Positions 23,916 through 31,420 of a stretch of DNA of 36,929 nucleotides are shown here, in pieces. The number at the start of each line of letters is the position of its first letter. Position 1 is the stretch's first letter. The position numbers and the translations under genes were made by a program. Under the pieces are notes generated by a model, which was not told where the DNA came from, did not search any database, and saw only the letters and a list, made by a program, of their open reading frames with translations. The stretch spans positions 1-36,929 of the forward strand of contig MEPR01000075.1 in NCBI GenBank assembly GCA_001769835.1, given 5' to 3'. Origin of the DNA: Bdellovibrionales bacterium GWB1_55_8. GTDB lineage: Bacteria; Bdellovibrionota; UBA1018.

Positions 23916-25344
23916 AAAGCGGGTAGGATAGTGTCATTCCAAGCACAGTGACCATGATGAGGACGGCAGGTAAGAGTGCCAGAAAAACAATCGCGGTGTA
24001 ACCCATCACATCGCGAATTTTAAGTCCCAGGATCGCCAGGATGGGAAGCATCCAGAAGGGTTGAATCAGGTTCGCGAGCGCTTCGCCAAGATTGTAAACC
24101 GCCACGACCCACCCCAAATGGACCTTCAGATCGTGCGCTGCGGAGAGAACATAGGGTGCCTCGATCACCCATTTCGAGCCTCCTGAGGGCACGAAAATGC
24201 CAAGAAGGGTGGAGTAAATGGAAATGATCGGTGCAAAGGTCACCTGATTGGAGATCGAAACGAAGAAATGCGCGATCTTTTCATTGAGCGCGGTGCCCGT
24301 GATCATTCCAGCAATCCCCGCATAGAAGGGAAACTGAAGGATCACGCCCCATACTGAAGGGGTCGCTTCTTTGAACGCGTTCATCAGGCGGTGAGGCGTG
24401 CCATGAAGCAGGATTCCCAGTGTCAGGAAAAAGAAATTCAGGTTGTTCAGCGTGATTGCCATGACCAGGGTGGGGGCCTTGAAAAGAACGCTTCCGAGAT
24501 ACGATAACCCGAGAATCCCAAGTACAAAATTCAGAATACGAGAGTGTTCGAGCCACTCTCCGGGGGTTCGCGCACGGGGTGACTGGCTGGTGGCGCCCTC
24601 ATTACCGAGTTCATCGCTGGCTTCATGGTTGAATTGACCAAATTTGATCTGAAGTGCCGCCGCGTTCTTACACTTTGCGCCCACCGGAGTGTAAAACCAG
24701 ACCACAACGCCAACTAAAATAATCTCGATCGCGACCGTGAGCAGCGACTGCCAGAGAAAAACCGTATGTTGAAGGCCGATCAACCCGGAAGGAATCAGCC
24801 CCCCGCGGGCCACGACGGCTTGAATCGCGGGCTGCAGTGCGTTTGCCGTGCTCATCTGAAGATTAGCGGATCCCGAGAGTCCTTGCGCCCACATGCTTCC
24901 TTGCCCAAGGAAACAGGCTGCTGCGGCGGCCCGGTAATCGACAGTCGGGTTTCTTTTTGCGACCTCTCTCGCGAGAATGGCGCTGATGATCAAACTGAAC
25001 CCCCAGTTGAACCAGCAGGTGACCATAGAGAAAAGAGCAATCAGAAGAACGGCGGCCCTTGGATGTGTCGTCAGTTCGGCGAGCCAGATGATCATTCGGA
25101 ATACCGGTTTCGCCGTGGCGAGCACGTACCCGGTAATAATGATCAGGGACATCTGCATCGTGAAGGGAATGAGCTCCCAGAAACCCTTGCCCCAGCTGGT
25201 CAGCACCAGGTCCGGCGAAGCTCCTGCCAATGTCAGACTCAGGCCAAAAATGGCTAGAGTGGCGAGAAGCGCGAAGATAAATGCATCCGGGATGTAACGT
25301 TCGCTGAATTCCGTAAACCTAATTGCCAGGCCTGACAAAGACAT
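23914..25344 (-). CDS. AtoE-type short-chain fatty acid/carboxylate transporter
   Basis: This encodes 476 residues. The start at 25344 (MSLSGLAIRFTEFSERYIPD) matches the usual family N-terminus; upstream frame to 25602 overlaps the divergent operon and looks non-coding. About ten to twelve membrane helices and the conserved WFNWGFSLIISAILAREVA, FLGQGSMWAQGLSGSANLQM and GIFVPSGGSKWVIEAPY segments identify the AtoE/TIGR00366 family. These take up short-chain fatty acids or related carboxylates across the inner membrane. It is divergent from the catabolic operon with only 54 bases between starts, so co-regulation is likely and the operon's substrate or product may be a small carboxylate. Confidence 0.88.
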   Translation of the reverse strand: MSLSGLAIRFTEFSERYIPDAFIFALLATLAIFGLSLTLAGASPDLVLTSWGKGFWELIPFTMQMSLIIITGYVLATAKPVFRMIIWLAELTTHPRAAVLLIALFSMVTCWFNWGFSLIISAILAREVAKRNPTVDYRAAAAACFLGQGSMWAQGLSGSANLQMSTANALQPAIQAVVARGGLIPSGLIGLQHTVFLWQSLLTVAIEIILVGVVVWFYTPVGAKCKNAAALQIKFGQFNHEASDELGNEGATSQSPRARTPGEWLEHSRILNFVLGILGLSYLGSVLFKAPTLVMAITLNNLNFFFLTLGILLHGTPHRLMNAFKEATPSVWGVILQFPFYAGIAGMITGTALNEKIAHFFVSISNQVTFAPIISIYSTLLGIFVPSGGSKWVIEAPYVLSAAHDLKVHLGWVVAVYNLGEALANLIQPFWMLPILAILGLKIRDVMGYTAIVFLALLPAVLIMVTVLGMTLSYPL

Positions 25345-25398
25345 ATGAATGGAATGTGTCAAAAGGCGTGGCAAGTTTAAAGAGAAATCGGGTATGTT

Positions 25399-26265
25399 TT
25401 GCGGGTGAAATTCACGGGAGAGCGCATTCCGATTCTCAATAGAGGAGATCAGCTCCGCGAGGGTAAGTATTATCTTCATTCTTCCTTTGAGCGGGCATTG
25501 AATTACAGCAACGCCGGACGATTCATTTCGATGGTCACCCCTGAGGTCGGCTCCGGTCCGGATTCTCTGGTTTGGTGTGAATTGCCAGAGGACGCCCTTC
25601 ATGAGATCGAAATCGGTGGTCTCGAAGGGGGCGCGACGCCATGGATGAGCTGGGGTGGCAATCGCATACTTCTAGATGCTGTCCCCGTATTTGATTCAGC
25701 TCTGCCGCGGTTTTCAGCTGGAGATCGGGGCGCATTTGGCGAACGAATCCAGCTTTTTGAACATTTGCTAAAGAAACATGCCCCGGAACGAAGCCTTGTA
25801 TTTTTACTCGATACAGAACGGGAGGAACTCTTTCGGAGAGGATTTGAAGAAGCCTTGCTTCAGCGATTCCGAAAAGGCGCTGGTCTTCTGCGTGAGCAAA
25901 GGTACCTCGAATGTTTCACTGAGCTCAGAGGCTTGGGCTGGGGGCTAACGCCCTCGGGCGATGATTTCATTGCAGGAGTGGCAATGGCTCTGAGGTTTCA
26001 TGGCAGCTCACTGGATCTCGATGGCGCAACTCTGACCGGAATTTTGAGCGATGAGGCTTCTTCCTCCCTTTCAACGCATCTGATCAGGCGCTCTTTTCAG
26101 GGGTTGATTTGTGCTCGATGGAAGACGATGATTCAGACTTTGAAAACCGGTAAAGAGGTGGAAATCGAACGTGCGCTGCTGCGCGTGCTCGATGTTGGCG
26201 CGACTTCGGGCGCGGACACCTCCACCGGCTGGTTATTGGGCCTTCGAGGGGAGAACTGGGGATGA
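25399..26265 (+). CDS. DUF2877 protein, AllH-like carbamoyltransferase subunit
   Basis: This encodes 288 residues from TTG at 25399; a GTG at 25405 is an equal alternative, and neither has a clear ribosome-binding site. DUF2877 is recognised by GLTPSGDDFIAGV (182-194) and GATSGADTSTGWLLGL near the C-terminus. In Escherichia coli the family member AllH (YlbF) acts with AllF (FdrA) and AllG (YlbE) as oxamate carbamoyltransferase in allantoin breakdown. All three homologues follow here in the order H-F-G. The stop overlaps the FdrA start (ATGA at 26262-26265), showing translational coupling. It is the first gene of an eight-gene operon reaching 34636. Confidence 0.85.
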   Translation: MRVKFTGERIPILNRGDQLREGKYYLHSSFERALNYSNAGRFISMVTPEVGSGPDSLVWCELPEDALHEIEIGGLEGGATPWMSWGGNRILLDAVPVFDSALPRFSAGDRGAFGERIQLFEHLLKKHAPERSLVFLLDTEREELFRRGFEEALLQRFRKGAGLLREQRYLECFTELRGLGWGLTPSGDDFIAGVAMALRFHGSSLDLDGATLTGILSDEASSSLSTHLIRRSFQGLICARWKTMIQTLKTGKEVEIERALLRVLDVGATSGADTSTGWLLGLRGENWG

Positions 26266-27758
26266 TCGCCAAGGCAACCGTAAAAAAAGGGGAGTATCAC
26301 GATTCGGTCGCTCTGATGCGCGTGGCAAAGCTTCTCTCTGAGCAGGCCGGAGTTTTGGATTCAGCAGTCGTCATGGCTACCGACGAGAACAAGCGCCTGC
26401 TGCGGGGTGCCGGTCTTTCGACTCCGGATGTCAACGCTGCCGGCGAGAGCGATCTTGTGGTCGCAGTTGCCGCGGCGTCCGCCGAGCTTGCCGACGGATT
26501 TCTTTTGCAGGCGATTGAAGCCCTGAAGTCGAGACATCGCGAATTGAAAATAGGAAACGTGGCAAGAAGTCTGGATGGCGCGCTCAAGACACTTCCCGAT
26601 GCAAACCTTGCGTTGATTTCGATAGCTGGGCGCTATGCTTCCGCCGAAGCGCGGAAGGCGTTGGAAAACGGCCTTCATGTCATGCTCTTTTCCGATAATG
26701 TTTCGATTGAGCAGGAACTTGAGCTCAAGCAGTTCGCTTCCTCCCGCGGGCTTCTCCTTATGGGGCCGGATTGCGGAACCGCCATTATCAACGGAGTTCC
26801 TCTTGCGTTTGCCAATAACGTGAACCGCGGAAACATTGGCGTGGTCGCTGCCTCCGGCACGGGAGCCCAGGAGGTGACCACTCTCATATCCAATGCCGGC
26901 GCGGGTATCTCGCAGGCGATCGGTACCGGCGGGCGGGATGTAAAAAAGGAAATCGGCGGGATCAGTTTCCTTCAGGCGCTGGATTATTTGATCAACGATC
27001 CTAAGACCGAGGTTCTCCTTTTGGTTTCTAAGCCACCGCACGAAGCCGTTCTGAAGAATATTCTCGAGAAGGTGAAGGACTGCAAAAAGCCCGTTATCGG
27101 GACTTTCCTGGGCGCGAACCCGGAACTCTTTAAGGGGAGCGGTATGGTGGCTACCGCAACTCTTGAAGAGGGAGCCTATAAAGCCGTGGAGAGCGCGCTT
27201 GGAAAACCGGTTTCGAGAACCTCGGGCAATCCGCGGTTTCATGAAGTGATAGAAATTGAAGCTGCAAAGCTCCGGTCGTCTCAAAAATACCTCCGAGGTC
27301 TGTATACCGGCGGAACGTTTGTGAGCGAAACCCTGTTTCTTCTTCAGGGCATGAAGGGCGATCAGCATACCGTTATCGACTTCGGTGACGACGAGTTCAC
27401 GATCGGGCGACCTCATCCCATGATTGATTTCACTCTCAGAAATAAACGGATTCTAGAGGAGGCCGAGAAGCCGGAAGTCGCCGTTTTACTCCTGGATCTC
27501 GTTTTAGGTTGGGGGGCGCATATGGACCCGCTTCCAGAACTTCTTCCCGTTCTTTTGGAGGCAAAGAGGAAGGCTCAAGCAGCGGGACGGTATCTCCCGA
27601 TCGTAATGAGCGTGACTGGAACTGACCAGGATCCGCAGAATCGTACGAAAGTGGTCACGGCGCTCCGGGGCGCCGGAGTGATCGTCGCACCCTCGAACGC
27701 ATCGGCAGCCCGTTTTGCGCGCGGTGTTCTGGAACTTTCTGGAAAGGATTCCGTATGA
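26262..27758 (+). CDS. fdrA: FdrA (AllF-like) acyl-CoA-synthetase-fold carbamoyltransferase subunit
   Basis: This encodes 498 residues, close to E. coli FdrA. It resembles the succinyl-CoA synthetase fold: a CoA-binding-like Rossmann region with LLMGPDCGTAIINGVPLAFA (165-184) and GVVAASGTGAQEV (193-205), followed by a ligase-type region with VIGTFLGANPE and later VAVLLLDLVLGWGAHMDP. FdrA with DUF1116 and DUF2877 partners makes carbamoyl phosphate from oxamate-like carbamoyl donors in the allantoin pathway. The gene overlaps both neighbours by four bases (ATGA at 26262 and 27755), typical of stoichiometric subunits. No carbamate kinase follows in the window, so the fate of carbamoyl phosphate is not visible. 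The donor substrate may differ from oxamate given the downstream oxidase genes. Confidence 0.9.
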   Translation: MIAKATVKKGEYHDSVALMRVAKLLSEQAGVLDSAVVMATDENKRLLRGAGLSTPDVNAAGESDLVVAVAAASAELADGFLLQAIEALKSRHRELKIGNVARSLDGALKTLPDANLALISIAGRYASAEARKALENGLHVMLFSDNVSIEQELELKQFASSRGLLLMGPDCGTAIINGVPLAFANNVNRGNIGVVAASGTGAQEVTTLISNAGAGISQAIGTGGRDVKKEIGGISFLQALDYLINDPKTEVLLLVSKPPHEAVLKNILEKVKDCKKPVIGTFLGANPELFKGSGMVATATLEEGAYKAVESALGKPVSRTSGNPRFHEVIEIEAAKLRSSQKYLRGLYTGGTFVSETLFLLQGMKGDQHTVIDFGDDEFTIGRPHPMIDFTLRNKRILEEAEKPEVAVLLLDLVLGWGAHMDPLPELLPVLLEAKRKAQAAGRYLPIVMSVTGTDQDPQNRTKVVTALRGAGVIVAPSNASAARFARGVLELSGKDSV

Positions 27759-29143
27759 CTGACTTGTTTCAACGCGAGCTGAGTGTCGTCAATATCGGAC
27801 TTTCGTCCTTTAAAGAGTCTTTTGACCGAAATGGGATCAAGTCCATTCAGGTGGATTTCAGACCGGGCCTTGCCGTGAGCGGAAAATCAAAAGACAATAG
27901 CAAAACGCTTGAAGCTCAGGTGAATGTGGCCAATGAGGAAGCCATGAAGAGAATTCTCGCGGCCAGGCCCATGCTCATTGGGATGGGCCGCGCTTTGGAT
28001 CTCATACCTGGAATGAAGAAGAACTTACTGCTGCATGCAGGACCTCCGGTTACCTGGGAGCGGATGTGTGGGCCGATGAAAGGCGGAGTGATCGGAGCGC
28101 TGCTCTATGAAGGGCTGGCGAAAGACGATGCGCAAGCGGAGAAGCTTGCCGCAAGCGGCGAGATTGAGTACTCGCCTTGCCACGAGCATTCAGCTGTGGG
28201 TCCTATGGCTGGTATCATTTCACCCTCGATGCCGGTATTTGTCGTTAAGAACGAGACTTTTGGAAACGTCGCCTATTGTACGCAAAATGAAGGTCTCGGA
28301 AAGGTGCTTCGATACGGTGCTTATGGCGAAGATGTCGTGAAACGTTTGAAGTGGATGGAGACGGTTCTTTTTCCTGTACTCCATGCCGCGATCCAAAAGT
28401 TGGGCAGAATCGATCTGAAAACACTGATCGCACAGGCGCTCCACATGGGCGACGAAGTGCATAACCGCAATCGTGCGGCGACCTCCCTTTTCTACCGGGC
28501 TCTTGCCCCTGCGATTGTCGAAACCACTCAGGATCGGCAAATTGCCGTGGACGTCCTGAATTTCATCAATAGCAACGATCATTTTTTCCTGAACCTTTCG
28601 ATGGCTGCGGCGAAGTGCGCCCTTCAGGCCGCCGAAGGGATCTCACATTCGAGCATCGTGATCACCATGTCGCGAAACGGCACCGAGTTCGGAGTGCAGC
28701 TTGCCGGAACCGGTTCGAAATGGTTTACGGGACCTGCTCCTGTTCCGGATGCTCTTTATTTCAAGGGCTACACGAAGGATGACGCTAATCCGGATATTGG
28801 CGATAGCGCAATCACTGAAACAGCTGGTTTAGGGGGCTTTGCGATTGCCGCTTCACCGGCCATTGTCCAGTTTGTCGGGGGTCGGGCCGAGGACGCTCTG
28901 AACTATACACTTCAGATGTACGAAATAACGGCTGCCGAAAATAACGTCTATCAGATCCCTTCGCTTGATTTCCGTGGGACGCCGACTGGAATCGATGTGC
29001 GGAAAGTGGTGGATAAGAATATTCTCCCATTCATCGATACTGGCGTGGCTCATAAGAAGCCCGGTATCGGACAAGTCGGAGCCGGCGTTCTGAGCGCACC
29101 CCCGGAGCCGTTTATTCGGGCATTCGAAGGACTGTTTTCTTAA
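27755..29143 (+). CDS. DUF1116 protein (AllG/YlbE-like carbamoyltransferase subunit)
   Basis: This encodes 462 residues, full length for DUF1116. Typical segments are LLHAGPPVTWERMCGPMKGGVIGA, SPCHEHSAVGPMAGIISPSM and HMGDEVHNRNRAATSLFYR, each conserved in YlbE-like proteins; the last two carry His, Glu and Asp residues likely to be functional. It is the third component of the FdrA system and is cytoplasmic. Translation is coupled to fdrA through ATGA at 27755-27758. A 15-base gap with AAGGAG leads to the cyclase-family gene. The role in carbamoyl transfer is known only from the E. coli oxamate carbamoyltransferase work; the detailed reaction of this subunit is inferred. Confidence 0.9.
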   Translation: MTDLFQRELSVVNIGLSSFKESFDRNGIKSIQVDFRPGLAVSGKSKDNSKTLEAQVNVANEEAMKRILAARPMLIGMGRALDLIPGMKKNLLLHAGPPVTWERMCGPMKGGVIGALLYEGLAKDDAQAEKLAASGEIEYSPCHEHSAVGPMAGIISPSMPVFVVKNETFGNVAYCTQNEGLGKVLRYGAYGEDVVKRLKWMETVLFPVLHAAIQKLGRIDLKTLIAQALHMGDEVHNRNRAATSLFYRALAPAIVETTQDRQIAVDVLNFINSNDHFFLNLSMAAAKCALQAAEGISHSSIVITMSRNGTEFGVQLAGTGSKWFTGPAPVPDALYFKGYTKDDANPDIGDSAITETAGLGGFAIAASPAIVQFVGGRAEDALNYTLQMYEITAAENNVYQIPSLDFRGTPTGIDVRKVVDKNILPFIDTGVAHKKPGIGQVGAGVLSAPPEPFIRAFEGLFS

Positions 29144-29158
29144 AGAAGGAGTTTCACG

Positions 29159-30016
29159 ATGAAAAAAACACTGAACAGTAAATCCAAGAAAAGCAGCAAA
29201 AAGGCTGATGAGTTCCTGAAGTACATGAGCTCCCTTAAAATGTACGACCTCACACAGCGCCTGAGCGTTCACACGCCGCCTTGGCCGAGCTATGTTCCGC
29301 TCAGCATCCAGTATTTCAAACGGATTGCGGGTGCTCATATGGGGCAGGGAGCTAATGGTCAGGTCATCACGACGAGCAATCACGTCGGCACCCATATTGA
29401 CGGCGAAATTCACTTTCACGCTTCGGGACGTTCCATCGGACAAGTCCCGATGAACGAGTGGGTCGGACCCGGCGTGGTCGCTGACATTTCAGACGAGGTG
29501 TCGGATTACAGCCTCTACACTCCGGAAATGATCATGGACCGCGTCGAGGTGAAAAAAGGCGATGTTCTGATCATCAATACCGGGTATCACCGCTACGCAT
29601 GGGATCAGAAGGGCAGCGATGAGCTTCGTTACTTCGTGCGGCACCCCGGGCCCGCGCCTGGATTTCACAAATGGGCCTTGAAAATGAAACTCAAATGGAT
29701 CGGTGTCGATTGTGGCAGCGCGGATCACCCGATGAATACCATCATCCGCAAATGGCATCCCGATGCGTTTCTTGCGGCAGAGAAGAGTCTGAAGGAACAG
29801 TTCGATGGACGCGGCTGGGACGAGGTTTTCCCGCAGGATGAGTATTACCAGGTGATGCATCTGAAGCTCTTTCCAAAAAAGCTGGTGCACGCCGAGAACA
29901 TCGGCGGCGAGATCGCGAAGGTCTCGAACAAACGGCTCTACATCGGTCTGTTTCCAACCAAGGGAATTGAAATGGAATCGGCCTTTTGCCGTGTGGTGGC
30001 CTGGGATCATAACTGA
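29159..30016 (+). CDS. Cyclase-family metal-dependent hydrolase (kynurenine formamidase/isatin hydrolase-like)
   Basis: This encodes 285 residues. The family signature HxGTHxDxxxH is present as H75-V-G-T-H79-I-D81 with H85 and H87 following, giving the Mn/Zn site of PF04199 enzymes. Those enzymes hydrolyse amide or lactam bonds, as in N-formylkynurenine, isatin and related rings. The first 20 residues are a Lys/Ser-rich extension without signal-peptide character. AAGGAG lies 6-7 bases before the ATG. Position between carbamoyltransferase subunits and a molybdenum hydroxylase suggests it opens a ring that the hydroxylase has oxidised. The chemistry follows from the family; the substrate is inferred. 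Confidence 0.9.
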   Translation: MKKTLNSKSKKSSKKADEFLKYMSSLKMYDLTQRLSVHTPPWPSYVPLSIQYFKRIAGAHMGQGANGQVITTSNHVGTHIDGEIHFHASGRSIGQVPMNEWVGPGVVADISDEVSDYSLYTPEMIMDRVEVKKGDVLIINTGYHRYAWDQKGSDELRYFVRHPGPAPGFHKWALKMKLKWIGVDCGSADHPMNTIIRKWHPDAFLAAEKSLKEQFDGRGWDEVFPQDEYYQVMHLKLFPKKLVHAENIGGEIAKVSNKRLYIGLFPTKGIEMESAFCRVVAWDHN

Positions 30017-30026
30017 GGAGCGTTCA

Positions 30027-30914
30027 GTGGCGATTGTTCATGAGTTTGAATACCTGAAACCCAAGACGCTCAAGGAAGCTCTTCATGCCGTTGCCAAAAA
30101 TCGCGGAGCGATGCTCCTCGCCGGCGGCACGGATCTGGTCGGCCATTTAAAAGAGGGGAGCGTGGCTCCTTCTCTGATCGTTGATATCAAGGGCCTGCGC
30201 GAATTAAAGAAGATCGTCTTGAAAGGGCGCATCCTGAATGTGGGGGCGCTGGTCACCTTTGGTGAGCTCATGGAATCCAGGGTCATTCAGTCAAAGTTTC
30301 CGGTTCTCACGGAAATCGCCGGAAAAGTGGCGTCAGTCGGGATTCGAAATCGCGCAACGATGGTCGGCAATATCTGTTCGGCCGTTCCCTGCTTGGATTC
30401 CGGGCCGGTGCTCCTGGCAATGGACGCAATCATTCATGTAAAGGCAGTGCGTGGCGGACGCATGATCCCGGCTAAAAAATGGTTCTTGCAGGCACGCAAG
30501 ACGGCTATCAAACCGGGTGAAATCGTCACTCATGTTTCGATTCCGTTACCGGAGGAAAAGGGCGCGGGCTGTTACATCAAGCTTGGACGGTATCAAGGCG
30601 AGGATTTGGCGCAAGCGAGCGTTTTTGTCTGGATGGGAAAAAAGGGGCAAAGTCGTGTCGCGTTTGGATCGGTCGGCCCGACGCCTCTTCGCGGCACAAG
30701 GATCGAAAAACACCTGAAGGGTAAGAAGTTGGACCCAGCGGTTCTCGATTTGGCCAAAGAGCTCGTGTCGGAAGAGGTGAGTCCGATCACGGATATTCGT
30801 GCGACCAAGGAGTATCGCCTTCACATGTGCAAAATCATGCTGGAACGCGCACTGCTTTCCGCCGAAGCGAGAATCCGGGGTAATGGACCAAAGTACGGCA
30901 AAAGCCTGATTTAG
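30027..30914 (+). CDS. FAD-binding (medium, CoxM-type) subunit of a molybdenum hydroxylase
   Basis: This encodes 295 residues from the GTG at 30027, chosen because GAGGAG (30015-30020) is six bases upstream; an in-frame ATG at 29967 lies inside the cyclase gene. FAD-binding motifs are AGGTDLVGHLKEG near residue 33 and IRNRATMVGNICSAVPCLD near 110, the CoxM/XdhB FAD domain, followed by the CO dehydrogenase flavoprotein C-terminal domain (from about 180). It passes electrons from the [2Fe-2S] subunit to an acceptor. The family usually has an AAAIGRGG-type or TIGGN motif; here MVGN replaces the latter. The order M-S-L is the common one for this enzyme type. Confidence 0.92.
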   Translation: MAIVHEFEYLKPKTLKEALHAVAKNRGAMLLAGGTDLVGHLKEGSVAPSLIVDIKGLRELKKIVLKGRILNVGALVTFGELMESRVIQSKFPVLTEIAGKVASVGIRNRATMVGNICSAVPCLDSGPVLLAMDAIIHVKAVRGGRMIPAKKWFLQARKTAIKPGEIVTHVSIPLPEEKGAGCYIKLGRYQGEDLAQASVFVWMGKKGQSRVAFGSVGPTPLRGTRIEKHLKGKKLDPAVLDLAKELVSEEVSPITDIRATKEYRLHMCKIMLERALLSAEARIRGNGPKYGKSLI

Positions 30915-30934
30915 GCAAAGGCAACCCAGGGACT

Positions 30935-31420
30935 ATGATGATGAAAAAATCGATCAGCTTTCAATTGAATAAAGAGATGCGCACAATCGACGTCTCGCCG
31001 AACGAGGGTCTGCTTGAAATGCTTCGTGATCGCATCGGGGTCAAAAGCCCGAAATGCGGGTGCGATCGCGGTGATTGTGGAACCTGCACTGTCGTGATCG
31101 ACGGCAAGACGGTTCGGAGCTGCCTCGTCCTGGCGATCGAGGTGGACGGATCAGAGCTGACCACGCTTGAAGGCGTCATGAATCAGGGGCAGATTAACCC
31201 GCTTCAACAGATGTTCCTCGATAAAAACGTCTTTCAATGCGGCTTTTGCGCTCCGGGCATGATCCTATCGGCCACTGAACTTCTTGAAAAACATCCCCAC
31301 CCCACTCGCGAGCAGGTGCAGGAGGGGTTAGCCGGAAACCTCTGCCGTTGCACGGGTTACACTCCGATTATCGATGCGGTGCTGGAGCATGGCGGCTGCA
31401 AAGGGGGGTGCCGTGAGTGA
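30935..31420 (+). CDS. [2Fe-2S] (small, CoxS-type) subunit of a molybdenum hydroxylase
   Basis: This encodes 161 residues from the first of three ATG codons (30935, 30938, 30941); GGGA upstream would suit the second or third. The N-terminal plant-type ferredoxin cluster uses C43, C48, C51 and C63 (GCDRGDCGTC ... SC). The C-terminal helical domain binds the second cluster with QCGFC (C102, C105) and NLCRCTGY (C137, C139). The C-terminus adds two extra cysteines (GGCKGGC), not needed by the family. The stop overlaps the large-subunit start by 8 bases. Electrons move from the molybdenum centre through both clusters to the FAD subunit. Confidence 0.93.
   Translation: MMMKKSISFQLNKEMRTIDVSPNEGLLEMLRDRIGVKSPKCGCDRGDCGTCTVVIDGKTVRSCLVLAIEVDGSELTTLEGVMNQGQINPLQQMFLDKNVFQCGFCAPGMILSATELLEKHPHPTREQVQEGLAGNLCRCTGYTPIIDAVLEHGGCKGGCRE

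Noticed and set aside
26361-27416. 351-codon minus-strand open frame inside fdrA
   Set aside because: It is fully antisense to a well-recognised protein, has no domain, signal or ribosome-binding site, and similar antisense frames occur inside other genes here.
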